DNA of 8,431 bases from assembly GCA_946480685.1 (NCBI GenBank), contig CAMLLI010000132.1:1-8431 (forward strand), written 5' to 3'. The stretch comes from an uncultured Flammeovirgaceae bacterium (GTDB lineage Bacteria > Bacteroidota > Bacteroidia > Cytophagales > Cyclobacteriaceae). The notes beneath the pieces were generated by a model. That model saw only the letters and a program-made list of their open reading frames with translations, searched no databases and was not told the DNA's origin. Made by a program: the position numbers and the translations under genes. Shown piece by piece: positions 1 through 7,001 of this stretch (positions within the stretch are counted from its first letter, which is position 1; every line of letters starts with the position of its first letter).

Positions 1-591
1 ACACTGGGTAAACTTTCAATGGATGCATGTTTGTTCCTGAACCAGAATTTTGGTTTTATCAGTTTCCCGGATGAACTCACAACCGGCTCGAGCATTATGC
101 CGCATAAAAAGAATCCGGATGTATTCGAATTGATTCGTGCACGTTGCAACCAGTTGACCGCGCTGCCAAATGATATAGCCATGTCGCTGGCAAATCTTCC
201 TTCCGGTTATCATCGCGACATGCAGTTGCTGAAGGAAATTCTCTTTCCGGCTATTCAACGGTTGAAGGAATGTTTACGCATGGCACACCTCATGCTCTCT
301 AACATCACGGTGAAAGAAAATATACTCGCGGATGATAAGTATAAATTTCTGTTCAGTGTTGAGGAGGTAAATCGCCTGGTGTTATCAGGTGTCCCATTCC
401 GTGATGCCTACAAAAAAATAGGACTCGATATAGAGCAAGGTAATTATCATCCACAGACTACTGTCGATCATACACACGAGGTAAGCATTGGAAACCTGAA
501 TCTTCGGGAGATCAACATAATGATGAGCCGTGCGTTGGAGTCCTTTCAATTTGCTGCTGCTGAACAGGCAATCGAAAAATTGGTCGACTAA
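1..591 (+). CDS. argH: Argininosuccinate lyase, C-terminal part (5' end outside window)
   Basis: The reading frame is open from the first base, so this is the last ~196 residues of a longer protein; an ATG at 19 is internal. ArgH splits argininosuccinate into arginine and fumarate, the final step of arginine synthesis, as a cytoplasmic homotetramer. The diagnostic fumarase/aspartase-superfamily loop GSSIMPHKKNPD lies at bases 85-120; its serine is the catalytic base of the family. The helical C-terminal part follows (ANLPSGYHRDMQLLKE, then VPFRDAYKKIG), which fits ArgH rather than fumarase or adenylosuccinate lyase. The family is usually about 440-470 residues, so roughly half is missing to the left. 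The stop is TAA at 589-591 and an intrinsic terminator follows within 35 bases, so the transcript ends here. Nothing looks damaged. Confidence 0.95.
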   Translation, partial: TLGKLSMDACLFLNQNFGFISFPDELTTGSSIMPHKKNPDVFELIRARCNQLTALPNDIAMSLANLPSGYHRDMQLLKEILFPAIQRLKECLRMAHLMLSNITVKENILADDKYKFLFSVEEVNRLVLSGVPFRDAYKKIGLDIEQGNYHPQTTVDHTHEVSIGNLNLREINIMMSRALESFQFAAAEQAIEKLVD

Positions 592-623
592 GGTATACTA
601 CGGTACTAAAAAAAATCAGATGA

Positions 624-658
624 GAGTACACGTGAAAACACGTAGTACTCTTTTTTTT
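624..658 (+). terminator. Rho-independent terminator of argH
   Basis: An 11-bp stem with a single bulged A at 644: GAGTAC (624-629) pairs with GTACTC (645-650), and ACGTG (630-634) pairs with CACGT (639-643), closed by an AAAA loop. Eight T follow directly (651-658). An A-run at 608-615 on the other side could give weak termination on the minus strand too, but no minus-strand gene approaches it here. Confidence 0.9.
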
Positions 659-814
659 ATTGCTGCCTGCTACATCGTTGAAGCTGTGTAGAATTTAGTC
701 ATCGATTTTACACGTAGTTGTACCGTTATAAAACGAGTCACATCACCAGTCAACGAAGCGACCCGAAAGCACAGGCATGGTTTTTACCTTTTCAGGTGCA
801 TTAACCCATGTTAT

Positions 815-1960
815 ATGAATTTTGCGGGCGTATCTACACGAAGAAAATTTATTCAGAAAGTATCCGGTTCACTCGGATCGCTCGCTTTCTCCATCCCGGC
901 ATTTAGCAATGGTCTTGCATTTGCATCAGAGGATGCAGCCGTTGCTGCTTCGCAGGAACCTGCGCGTAAGCTCGGTATAGCTTTGGTGGGACTCGGTAAA
1001 TATAGCACGGAACAACTTGCTCCTTCCTTGCAGGAAACACAACGTTGCAAGCTTGCCGGCATTGTAACCGGCAGTCCCGACAAAGCAGAGAAATGGAAGA
1101 GTAAGTATAATATACCGGCGAAGAACGTATATAATTACCAGAACTTTGATTCGATCAAAGATAACCCGGATATAGATATAGTATATGTAGTGCTTCCAAA
1201 CTCCATGCACGCTGAATATACCATTCGTGCAGCAAAGGCCGGTAAACATGTAATCTGCGAGAAGCCGATGGCCGTGTCGGTGAAAGAATGTGAAGATATG
1301 ATCAAGGCCTGCAAGGATGCAAATCGCTTGCTGTCCATTGGGTATAGATTGCATTTCGAGCCTCACAACCTCAGCATGGCAGAAATGGGTGCCCGTAAGA
1401 CCTACGGCTCCATTAAAGTGATCACCGCCAAGGATGGTATGGATATAGAACCGAACGTGTGGCGCCTTGATAAGAAGCTGGCAGGCGGAGGTCCGTTAAT
1501 GGATGTAGGTATATATTGTGTACAAGGCGTGCTCTATACCATGGGTACAAATCCCATTGCTGTTACAGCGAAGGAGGGACCGAAAACAGATATGAAGCGA
1601 TTCAAGGAAGTAGAACAGTCGCTTTCGTGGCAATTCGAATTTCCGGGAGGCGCTATAGCGAACTGCGAAACGAGTTATGCGCAGGAAATGAATTTACTAC
1701 GGGCCGATGCTGATCGTGGCTGGTTTCAGCTGGAGCCTGCGTATGGATATAAAGATTTAAAAGGCGAGACATCACAAGGTAAATTAAATCTGGCGCAGGT
1801 AAACCAGCAGGCCCTGCAAATGGATGACTTTGCTAATTGTGTATTGCAAAAGAAAAAAAGTAAAGTGCCTGGCGAAATGGGCTTACGCGATGTGAAGATA
1901 CTGACGGCTATATATGAAGCCGCACGCACAGGCAAGAAAGTTCAATTGACAAACCTTTAA
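815..1960 (+). CDS. Tat-exported Gfo/Idh/MocA oxidoreductase, glucose-fructose oxidoreductase-like
   Basis: 381 residues. The N-terminus carries a twin-arginine signal (STRRKFIQK, residues 7-15), a hydrophobic stretch to about residue 36 and a possible AFA cleavage site at 35-37, so the folded enzyme is probably exported to the periplasm with its cofactor bound. The Rossmann domain starts at about 53, with GLGKYS at 59-64 for NAD(P) binding. The family EKP motif is at 149-151 (Lys150 catalytic), then GYRLHFEPHN (177-186) and MDVGIYCVQG (229-238). Asp230 and Tyr234 match the catalytic Asp/Tyr of Zymomonas glucose-fructose oxidoreductase. This places it near GFOR/glucose dehydrogenase rather than inositol dehydrogenase, but the actual sugar is unknown. 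An Ala-rich arm (about 38-50) sits between signal and core, as in GFOR. It follows the argH terminator by 156 bases, so it needs its own promoter; no TAnnTTTG box was found there. The downstream gene starts 11 bases after the stop, suggesting one operon. Confidence 0.9.
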   Translation: MNFAGVSTRRKFIQKVSGSLGSLAFSIPAFSNGLAFASEDAAVAASQEPARKLGIALVGLGKYSTEQLAPSLQETQRCKLAGIVTGSPDKAEKWKSKYNIPAKNVYNYQNFDSIKDNPDIDIVYVVLPNSMHAEYTIRAAKAGKHVICEKPMAVSVKECEDMIKACKDANRLLSIGYRLHFEPHNLSMAEMGARKTYGSIKVITAKDGMDIEPNVWRLDKKLAGGGPLMDVGIYCVQGVLYTMGTNPIAVTAKEGPKTDMKRFKEVEQSLSWQFEFPGGAIANCETSYAQEMNLLRADADRGWFQLEPAYGYKDLKGETSQGKLNLAQVNQQALQMDDFANCVLQKKKSKVPGEMGLRDVKILTAIYEAARTGKKVQLTNL

Positions 1961-1971
1961 AGTAAACAGCT

Positions 1972-2430
1972 ATGAGAAAGAGTAATAAAGGAAACGCTGC
2001 GAGTAAGACAAGTAAATCGAAAGCAGATAAGAAGCTTCCGGGCGAATATCCGCCAAGCGAAGATATCATGAACCCGGTAAATGATGCTGAACGTGTTCAT
2101 GTTGATTTGGACAATCTCAGTTTATCACGTGCTACACCAACTGAAGTGGTGCAGGATTCTCCTCGCCCTATAGATGCTGAGTCTGATCTTACAGAAGAAG
2201 ACAAAGAAGCATTGGGCCCAAAGGATCTGAGTCTTGACATGGGGGATGACGAACAGCTGAAACACCGGAAGTGGCCGGTAGATTTTACAGCGCGTGATCT
2301 CGATGTACCGGGTAGTGAACTTGACGATCGAAATGAAATGATCGGCTCGGAAGATGAAGAGAATAACTCCTATAGTCTGGGAGGCGATAATAAAGAAAAC
2401 CTGGAAGAAGATTCAACGAATCGCTATTGA
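1972..2430 (+). CDS. Conserved hypothetical protein, basic N-terminus and acidic C-terminus
   Basis: 152 residues, with no signal peptide, membrane segment or known catalytic motif. The first 21 residues hold eight Lys/Arg and one Asp; the rest is strongly acidic. Two blocks look conserved in style: GEYPPSEDIMNP (24-35) and a C-terminal block at residues 109-140 beginning DLDVPGSELDD and ending YSLGGDN. From memory, unnamed proteins with this type of ending are common in Bacteroidota; I know no function for them. The composition predicts a largely disordered cytoplasmic protein with few hydrophobic positions (the one tryptophan is W101, in KWPVDFTARDL). It begins 11 bases after the GFOR-like gene and probably shares its transcript. 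Its stop lies inside a hairpin shared with the convergent ABC transporter gene. It is likely a real gene because of the coherent start, operon position and the motif-like C-terminus. Confidence 0.8.
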   Translation: MRKSNKGNAASKTSKSKADKKLPGEYPPSEDIMNPVNDAERVHVDLDNLSLSRATPTEVVQDSPRPIDAESDLTEEDKEALGPKDLSLDMGDDEQLKHRKWPVDFTARDLDVPGSELDDRNEMIGSEDEENNSYSLGGDNKENLEEDSTNRY

Positions 2431-2441
2431 TGCGTTGAATC
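2410..2441. other. Perfect 9-bp hairpin at the convergent gene ends
   Basis: GATTCAACG (2410-2418) and CGTTGAATC (2433-2441) form a perfect 9-bp stem with a 14-base loop. The loop contains the TGA stop (2428-2430) of the plus-strand gene. The convergent ABC transporter gene stops 34 bases to the right. Neither strand shows a proper T-tract after the stem, so this is not a canonical intrinsic terminator; it may be a weak bidirectional terminator or an mRNA 3'-end stabiliser. Confidence 0.45.
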
Positions 2442-2463
2442 CTCTCAGGACTATATTTTCAAA

Positions 2464-4284
2464 TTAAAGGGCAACCGGAAGTTGCTGAGGTGCAATCTTG
2501 TCAACGGAAGTTGATTCCTCAGCACCTTCCGAAACCTGATGTTCCCAAAGTTCCTTGAACACAAGGCTCGTACGCTTCAGTTCCTCGAAGGTTCCTTCTG
2601 CTACAACCGAGCCGTTTCTCAATATATAGATATAGTCGAACTTCGTGAGTAAATGAAGTCTGTGTAACGACGAGATCACAGCTTTATTCCTGAACGACTT
2701 GAATAGGTTTGTATAGATCCGTTTCTCGGTTCTGGGATCAACACTGCTGGTAGGTTCATCCAATAATACAATGCTGCTGCTGCGTGCTGCCAGTATACCG
2801 CGCGCCAATGCCAATCGCTGCTTCTGTCCACCGGAAAGATTTACACCTTTCTCTTTAATGTGTGTCTCAAGTCCCTGCGGTAATTTGTTTATCACGTCAG
2901 CGAAATGAGCAGCCTCGCATACTTCCATTACCTCCTGTTCGGAGAAAGGAAGCCCAAGTGTGATATTATACAAAATAGTATTTTCAAAGATCTCCGGGTC
3001 TTGCGGAAACAATGTTACAGCATTGGCAATGCTATCGAAATCACTAGCCTCACCGTTGTCAGTATATACCAGCGATCCCTCTTTCGGAGTATATAGTCCG
3101 CGCAGCAGCGATAGTAATGTGCTCTTGCCGCTTCCGCTCTCACCAATCAATGCAATGCGTTCTCCTCTTTTGATCCGCATATCCAGATCTTTCAATCCTG
3201 CAGGAGTTTTATCTCCCATTTTTTCACTGCGCTCAAAGTTGAGATTTTGAATTTCTATTTGCTTCCAGTCTTTCGGTAAATGGCGCTCTTCGCGCACGTG
3301 GTGTAATTCGTCATACGCCTTCTCAAGCTCACGCGCATTCTGAATCTCCACATCATACTTCGTAATCTGTGTATAGTGCGATGCTATATCGTTAAACACG
3401 CTTGTGAACTGGTTTACATACCCTAACAGGATTACAAGGCCACCGATATATAGCGTTTCACCGGGAGTATAGTGCTGGTATAGGTAACCGATGGTTGTAA
3501 CAGCATAGATAAGTCCCACCATCATCTGTGCAATAAACCATTTCCATTCGTTGATGGTAACGTTGCGTTTGAAAGGAGGGAAAACTTTCATGAGTTTCTC
3601 CATGAAGCTTTTCTGAATTCGTTTTTCGAGACGAAGTGTAATTACCGTGATGATGTTGGAAAGACTGTCGAACAGTGTAGATGAGACTTCATGTTCCCGT
3701 TCGTTTACCTCGCGCTGTGTAGCGATAAAGGGCTTGTCGAATTTGATAATGATGAACACCGTGATAGCTCCAAGTACAATACCAATCGATCCGAACAAAG
3801 GTGAAAAGTAAAGCATTGCACTGAACGAAAAGAAAAACTTGCCAAAAGAGTACATGTAAATGAACCCGTTCTGGAAGAAGTCACGCAGCGCTTCATGCGA
3901 TTTACGCAGGCGATTGATGGTTGCACCGCTGTGATGATCCTGGTGCCACTTCACGGGCAAGTGTAAAACTTTATGGTATAATTCTTCCACGTAGTTACGT
4001 GCGATGCCAAAGGCAAGCTTACGCTCCATTACGCGCGCAGGACCGTGAAAGGACCACTCGAGTAAGCGTAGTCCAATAAAACCCCCGGCATAGATCCATC
4101 CCATGTTTATAACGTCTCCAGCGTTTTGCTGAAGCGCGTTTACAAACCATCCGTAAAAAAGCGGGTTAATTGCTACGATGATGTTTGAGACAACAAACAT
4201 CGAGTATATCAGTATAAATCGTTTCTTCTCCTGGCGTGCATATTTCCATGCCGTTCTGAGCATGGATACATATGGATTTCTCAT
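2464..4284 (-). CDS. ABC transporter, fused permease and ATPase (exporter half-transporter)
   Basis: 606 residues from the ATG at 4284. The N-terminal part (about 20-310) is an ABC type-1 exporter membrane domain with hydrophobic segments near 23-43, 60-75, 141-181 and 250-290. The ATPase domain follows and is complete: Walker A GESGSGKST (381-389), Q-loop FPQDPE (Gln428), signature LSGGQ (483-487), Walker B IVLLDEP (505-511) with catalytic Glu510, D-loop SSVD and H-loop His541. Such proteins work as homo- or heterodimers in the inner membrane and move lipids, peptides or drugs outward; the substrate cannot be read here. A GTG at 4341 would add 19 residues, but these (hydrophilic, KKRP-containing) have no parallel in the family, and the ATG gives the usual short cytoplasmic lead-in MRNPY. 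A CAACTTTG sequence (minus strand, 4316-4309), one base from TAnnTTTG, could be the -7 box and would exclude the GTG start. It is monocistronic and convergent to the left operon. Confidence 0.92.
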   Translation of the reverse strand: MRNPYVSMLRTAWKYARQEKKRFILIYSMFVVSNIIVAINPLFYGWFVNALQQNAGDVINMGWIYAGGFIGLRLLEWSFHGPARVMERKLAFGIARNYVEELYHKVLHLPVKWHQDHHSGATINRLRKSHEALRDFFQNGFIYMYSFGKFFFSFSAMLYFSPLFGSIGIVLGAITVFIIIKFDKPFIATQREVNEREHEVSSTLFDSLSNIITVITLRLEKRIQKSFMEKLMKVFPPFKRNVTINEWKWFIAQMMVGLIYAVTTIGYLYQHYTPGETLYIGGLVILLGYVNQFTSVFNDIASHYTQITKYDVEIQNARELEKAYDELHHVREERHLPKDWKQIEIQNLNFERSEKMGDKTPAGLKDLDMRIKRGERIALIGESGSGKSTLLSLLRGLYTPKEGSLVYTDNGEASDFDSIANAVTLFPQDPEIFENTILYNITLGLPFSEQEVMEVCEAAHFADVINKLPQGLETHIKEKGVNLSGGQKQRLALARGILAARSSSIVLLDEPTSSVDPRTEKRIYTNLFKSFRNKAVISSLHRLHLLTKFDYIYILRNGSVVAEGTFEELKRTSLVFKELWEHQVSEGAEESTSVDKIAPQQLPVAL

Positions 4285-4631
4285 ACAATGGGGGCGTTTT
4301 TTACAATACAAAGTTGATGAAGCTAACAGGGTTGGAGCCACTTAGATATACTGGCAATATTACATCTGACTATATTTTGCTGTAATCTTCCGTTTTTTGA
4401 AATATTTCAGGAGTATCATCCAACTTCCGTGCTGTAGAATTCCGGCAACACTTCTCCTCATCCAATGAATTGTCTGCGTTTCATTCTGCGTAAATCTGCA
4501 CATCTGCGGGCCACCTTCCTTTTTCCCGCAGATACCGCGGATATACGCAGACGGTTTACACCCCTACCAAAGACTGCAGTGGTATATTTTTTTATCCTGT
4601 TAATGTGTAAAGCTTTTAAACGCATAAAGTT
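4285..4631. other. Divergent intergenic region between the ABC transporter and DUF2892 genes
   Basis: About 350 bases that must hold promoters for both neighbours. The only organised structure is the CTGCG-type hairpin repeat at 4472-4552. A TATATTTTG at 4371-4379 resembles the Bacteroidota -7 box but has one extra base between TA and TTTG and lies 250 bases before the plus-strand start. No tRNA, small ORF with credible coding character or tandem array was seen. The last 60 bases before the plus-strand gene are A/T-rich (a T-run at 4585-4592) with no exact promoter match. Confidence 0.5.
4472..4552. repeat. Long imperfect hairpin of CTGCG-type motifs (REP/MITE-like candidate)
   Basis: The inner stem is ATCTGCGGG (4502-4510) against CCCGCAGAT (4525-4533), perfect over 9 bp, with a 14-base pyrimidine-rich loop. 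The outer stem is TCTGCGT (4485-4491) against ACGCAGA (4545-4551), perfect over 7 bp, with mismatches between. A further copy, GTCTGCGT (4472-4479), matches the right arm ACGCAGAC (4545-4552) over 8 bp. TCTGC recurs at 4473, 4485, 4495 and 4503. The pattern resembles short dispersed palindromic repeats of the ATCTGCG.../CGCAGAT type found between genes in many bacteria. Whether it is dispersed in this genome cannot be tested from one copy. No T-tract follows, so it is not a standard terminator. Confidence 0.6.
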
Positions 4632-4934
4632 ATGAACAGCTATAACACAGACGGAAACAAAGATGCAGGAGCATTGCTCACATCAGTTTCATCCATTACA
4701 AATGTTACCCCGGGCGAACGTGTGATATCCGTAATAAGCGGATTAGCGCTGGCTATAGCAGGCGTTCGTCATTTTGAAAAAGGTAAAGGTATTTCATTGA
4801 TACTGGGTGGCGGGTATCTTTTAGCGAGAGGTATAACGGGTTATTGTGCGGTAAACGGCTTGCTCAATAAAAGTAAAGCTGTTAACGCTGCATTGCCACA
4901 GGCAACCGGTACATTCAAGGTGCTCGCTTATTAA
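4632..4934 (+). CDS. Small YgaP-like (DUF2892) membrane protein
   Basis: 100 residues. After a polar N-terminus come NVTPGERVISVISG (24-37), a hydrophobic helix (31-46), a short charged loop (RHFEKGKG, 46-53) and a second helix (54-74) ending in RGITGYCAVNGLL. The N-V-x-x-x-E-R start, the two helices and the G-x-T-G-[YF]-C ending are the pattern of the DUF2892/YgaP-type transmembrane domain; Cys72 is the conserved cysteine. In YgaP this domain anchors a rhodanese; here no rhodanese or other catalytic domain is attached, so only a small inner-membrane protein can be claimed. The start has an A-rich leader (CATAAAGTT) and no Shine-Dalgarno. The next gene lies 43 bases downstream in the same direction. 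Function is unknown. Confidence 0.8.
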   Translation: MNSYNTDGNKDAGALLTSVSSITNVTPGERVISVISGLALAIAGVRHFEKGKGISLILGGGYLLARGITGYCAVNGLLNKSKAVNAALPQATGTFKVLAY

Positions 4935-4977
4935 GCGCATCCCGTTTTTATAAATATACTATATAAAGCAAGAACAC

Positions 4978-5673
4978 ATGAAAACTATATTCATTCCATT
5001 AATCATTATACTCATTGGTATAACAGAGCTTCACGCACAAGTGAGCGATTCAAGCAGACGTACGCAGAGCAGGCGACCAACAATCAACCAGAGTCAGGAG
5101 AAGCCGAGTCAGAAAGAATTGCTGGAACTAAAAATGAATCGCAATCGCGACAAAGGTACGCAGGTCGATACAACGACTACCACCGGTACAAATGCACGCA
5201 AGCAACCCACTGAAAATCGCGCGTTGAAAAATGAATCCAACCAGGCTGCAGACGATACGAATCCAAACAGTCCTGCAAACACCAACGAGACTTCTATTTT
5301 TGAAACGGGTACAAGTTCGGCAGGTTCACCCAGCACTATATCCGAGAACAACGGAGAAGATCGTGATGGCACCAACACTGTACAACGCAGTACACCCAAT
5401 ATGGCAGGTTCTCCTGCACCGCGCAGGGGAAGTGCGAAAGCCTCAAACGCTTCGTCTGCATCCGGATCAGAACGCGCCACGAAGGAGTCTAAAGACAAGC
5501 AAAAGGCCGATGTAAAGACCGATAAAGAAACTGCGAAGGAAAAAGACAAGTCTAAAAAAGAAGACGGCAAAAAGAAAGCCGGTACGAAAACCGACAAGTC
5601 AAAAAAGAAAGACAAAGACAATAAAGACAAGGAAAGTAAAGATAAGGGAAGTAAAGGCGAGGATAAGGATTAG
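4978..5673 (+). CDS. Exported low-complexity protein with Lys/Asp-rich C-terminus
   Basis: 231 residues. Residues 1-20 form a Sec signal peptide (MKTIFIPLIIILIGITELHA) with likely cleavage before Gln21; there is no lipobox cysteine, so it is not a lipoprotein. The remainder is polar and predicted disordered: Thr-rich (DTTTTTGTN, 64-72), Asn/Ser/Thr-rich through about 165, then a C-terminal tail (about 168-231) built almost entirely of Lys, Asp, Glu and Ser with recurrent KDK/KSKK units. It contains no recognised domain, no cysteine and only one Leu pair (ELLELK, 48-53). It may be a periplasmic or surface-associated polyelectrolyte. The signal peptide and the sustained frame argue that it is genuine; the large antisense frame on the other strand is a by-product of its composition. 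It begins 43 bases after the DUF2892 gene and may be cotranscribed. I do not recognise a family. Confidence 0.78.
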   Translation: MKTIFIPLIIILIGITELHAQVSDSSRRTQSRRPTINQSQEKPSQKELLELKMNRNRDKGTQVDTTTTTGTNARKQPTENRALKNESNQAADDTNPNSPANTNETSIFETGTSSAGSPSTISENNGEDRDGTNTVQRSTPNMAGSPAPRRGSAKASNASSASGSERATKESKDKQKADVKTDKETAKEKDKSKKEDGKKKAGTKTDKSKKKDKDNKDKESKDKGSKGEDKD

Positions 5674-5696
5674 CGAAGGTAGCATCAGCGATAGAA

Positions 5697-5704
5697 TAAC
5701 TTTG
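5697..5704 (+). promoter_or_regulatory. Probable -7 promoter element for the Ste24-type protease gene
   Basis: TAACTTTG is an exact match to the Bacteroidota sigma-ABfr -7 consensus TAnnTTTG. It lies 46 bases before the ATG, in the 77-base gap after the exported protein gene, and would give a leader of about 40 bases. The -33 TTG partner is poor: the nearest candidate is TTAG at 5669-5672, with a spacing (24 bases) longer than usual. It suggests the protease gene starts its own transcript. Confidence 0.5.
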
Positions 5705-5750
5705 ATTTACTCCGAAACTTGCTGATTTTTGCGGCTTCATTATCTTAACT

Positions 5751-6983
5751 ATGCAACCGCAGACGATCCTGTATATTATTATTGGCATAACGGCTATCAG
5801 CTATATCTTCGAGCAGATCCTGGAGTATATAAACCTGCGATCACAACGCGAAGATATTCCGGACGAGATTGCTGCTTTTTATGATCGGGCGAAGTATATC
5901 AAGTCGTTGCAGTATCATCGCGAGGTAACGAACTTCTCATTCATCACATCTGCCTTCAGCTTCCTGTTATCAATCGGTATGCTATTGCTGGAAGGCTTTG
6001 GATGGATTGACGGTATAGTGCGGGATGTAGTGTCCAATGATATACTGCTGGCATTGACTTTCTTCGGTGTGATTTCTATTGCTTCCGATATTCTTACACT
6101 TCCATTTCAGTGGCATCGCATCTTTGTTATCGAAGAGAAATATGGCTTCAATAAAACAACGCTTAAGACTTTTATAGCCGATAAACTTAAAGGGTATATA
6201 TTAGGTGCACTGATTGGCGGTGCACTACTCGCTGCATTAATATACCTGGTACAGACGATAGGACCGAACTTCTGGATCTGGTTTGCGCTTATCGCCTGTT
6301 CCTTTATGTTGCTGATGAATATGTTCTATGCATCAGTAATTCTGCCACTCTTTAATAAACTTACTCCGTTGCCGGACGGAGAATTGAAAACTGCTATCGA
6401 AGCATTTGCCCGTAAAGTAAATTTCCCGCTGGATAATATTTTTGTGATCGATGGATCGAAACGTTCCAGCAAAGCCAATGCATTCTTCTCCGGTATCGGT
6501 AAAAAGAAAAAGATTGTGTTATACGATACGCTCATCAACAACCACACAACGGATGAGCTGGTGGCTGTACTGGCGCACGAAGTAGGACACTTTAAGAAGA
6601 AGCACATCGTGTGGAGCTATAGTGTATCGGTAATACAAATTGTATTCATGCTCTATGTGCTTTCGCTGATGATCTTTAATGAAAATCTTTCTTTGGCATT
6701 GGGTGGACAGCAGCAAGCCATTCATCTAAACCTGATAGCATTTGCAATTTTGTTTTCGCCGGTATCGGGTATAACAGGTTTACTGATGAGTATACTCAGT
6801 CGCAAGAATGAATTTGAAGCTGATGCGTATGCGCGACAAACTTACAGTGGCACTGCGTTGGCGAATGCGCTGAAGAAGTTGTCGGTGGATAACCTGAGCG
6901 ATTTATACCCGCATCCGCTATATGTATTCTTCCATTATTCGCATCCTCCGCTGCTGGAGCGACTGCAGGCTATTAACCGTTGA
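5751..6983 (+). CDS. Ste24-type M48 membrane metalloprotease
   Basis: 410 residues, the normal length for Ste24/CAAX-prenyl-protease-1 homologues. Several membrane helices are visible (about 5-22, 63-83, 98-118, 150-168, 175-200, 288-308, 328-348). The zinc site is HEVGH (His276, Glu277, His280), followed by KKKH, and the third ligand Glu354 in NEFEAD (353-358). Other family marks are YGFNKTTLKTFIADKLKG (131-148), SKRSSKANAFFSG (236-248) and YSHPPLLERLQAI (396-408), so all catalytic parts are present. In eukaryotes Ste24 trims prenylated proteins. Bacteria lack CAAX prenylation, so here it probably cuts misfolded or membrane-associated proteins in the inner membrane as HtpX does; this is inference. 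It has its own probable promoter. The next gene starts 61 bases downstream behind a hairpin. Confidence 0.95.
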   Translation: MQPQTILYIIIGITAISYIFEQILEYINLRSQREDIPDEIAAFYDRAKYIKSLQYHREVTNFSFITSAFSFLLSIGMLLLEGFGWIDGIVRDVVSNDILLALTFFGVISIASDILTLPFQWHRIFVIEEKYGFNKTTLKTFIADKLKGYILGALIGGALLAALIYLVQTIGPNFWIWFALIACSFMLLMNMFYASVILPLFNKLTPLPDGELKTAIEAFARKVNFPLDNIFVIDGSKRSSKANAFFSGIGKKKKIVLYDTLINNHTTDELVAVLAHEVGHFKKKHIVWSYSVSVIQIVFMLYVLSLMIFNENLSLALGGQQQAIHLNLIAFAILFSPVSGITGLLMSILSRKNEFEADAYARQTYSGTALANALKKLSVDNLSDLYPHPLYVFFHYSHPPLLERLQAINR

Positions 6984-7001
6984 TGGAGAAATGGTGTGAT
7001 C

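Noticed and set aside
638..718. Nine-base direct repeat ACACGTAGT (638-646 and 710-718)
   Set aside because: Short, only two copies, and the first is part of the argH terminator stem; likely chance.
926..1366. Open frame of 146 codons on the minus strand
   Set aside because: It lies fully inside the GFOR-like gene, whose motifs are intact on the plus strand; the antisense translation has no recognisable domain.
4285..4341. 19-residue N-terminal extension of the ABC transporter from a GTG
   Set aside because: The start would be GTG, the added residues are hydrophilic and not family-like, and a near-consensus -7 box lies within this stretch. The ATG at 4284 gives a normal N-terminus.
4371..4379. 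TATATTTTG as a plus-strand promoter
   Set aside because: Spacing inside the box is off by one from TAnnTTTG, no -33 TTG at the right distance, and it is about 250 bases from the next start.
4925..4948. Possible terminator after the DUF2892 gene (CGCTT/AAGCG with later TTTTT)
   Set aside because: The stem has only 5 bp with a 3-base loop and the T-run begins six bases after it. Too weak to call.
5109..5630. Open frame of 173 codons on the minus strand rich in Ser, Phe and Leu
   Set aside because: It is the antisense of the Lys/Asp/Ser-rich exported protein; stops are missing there because of the AAG/GAC-rich composition. The plus-strand frame has a signal peptide and a sensible start.
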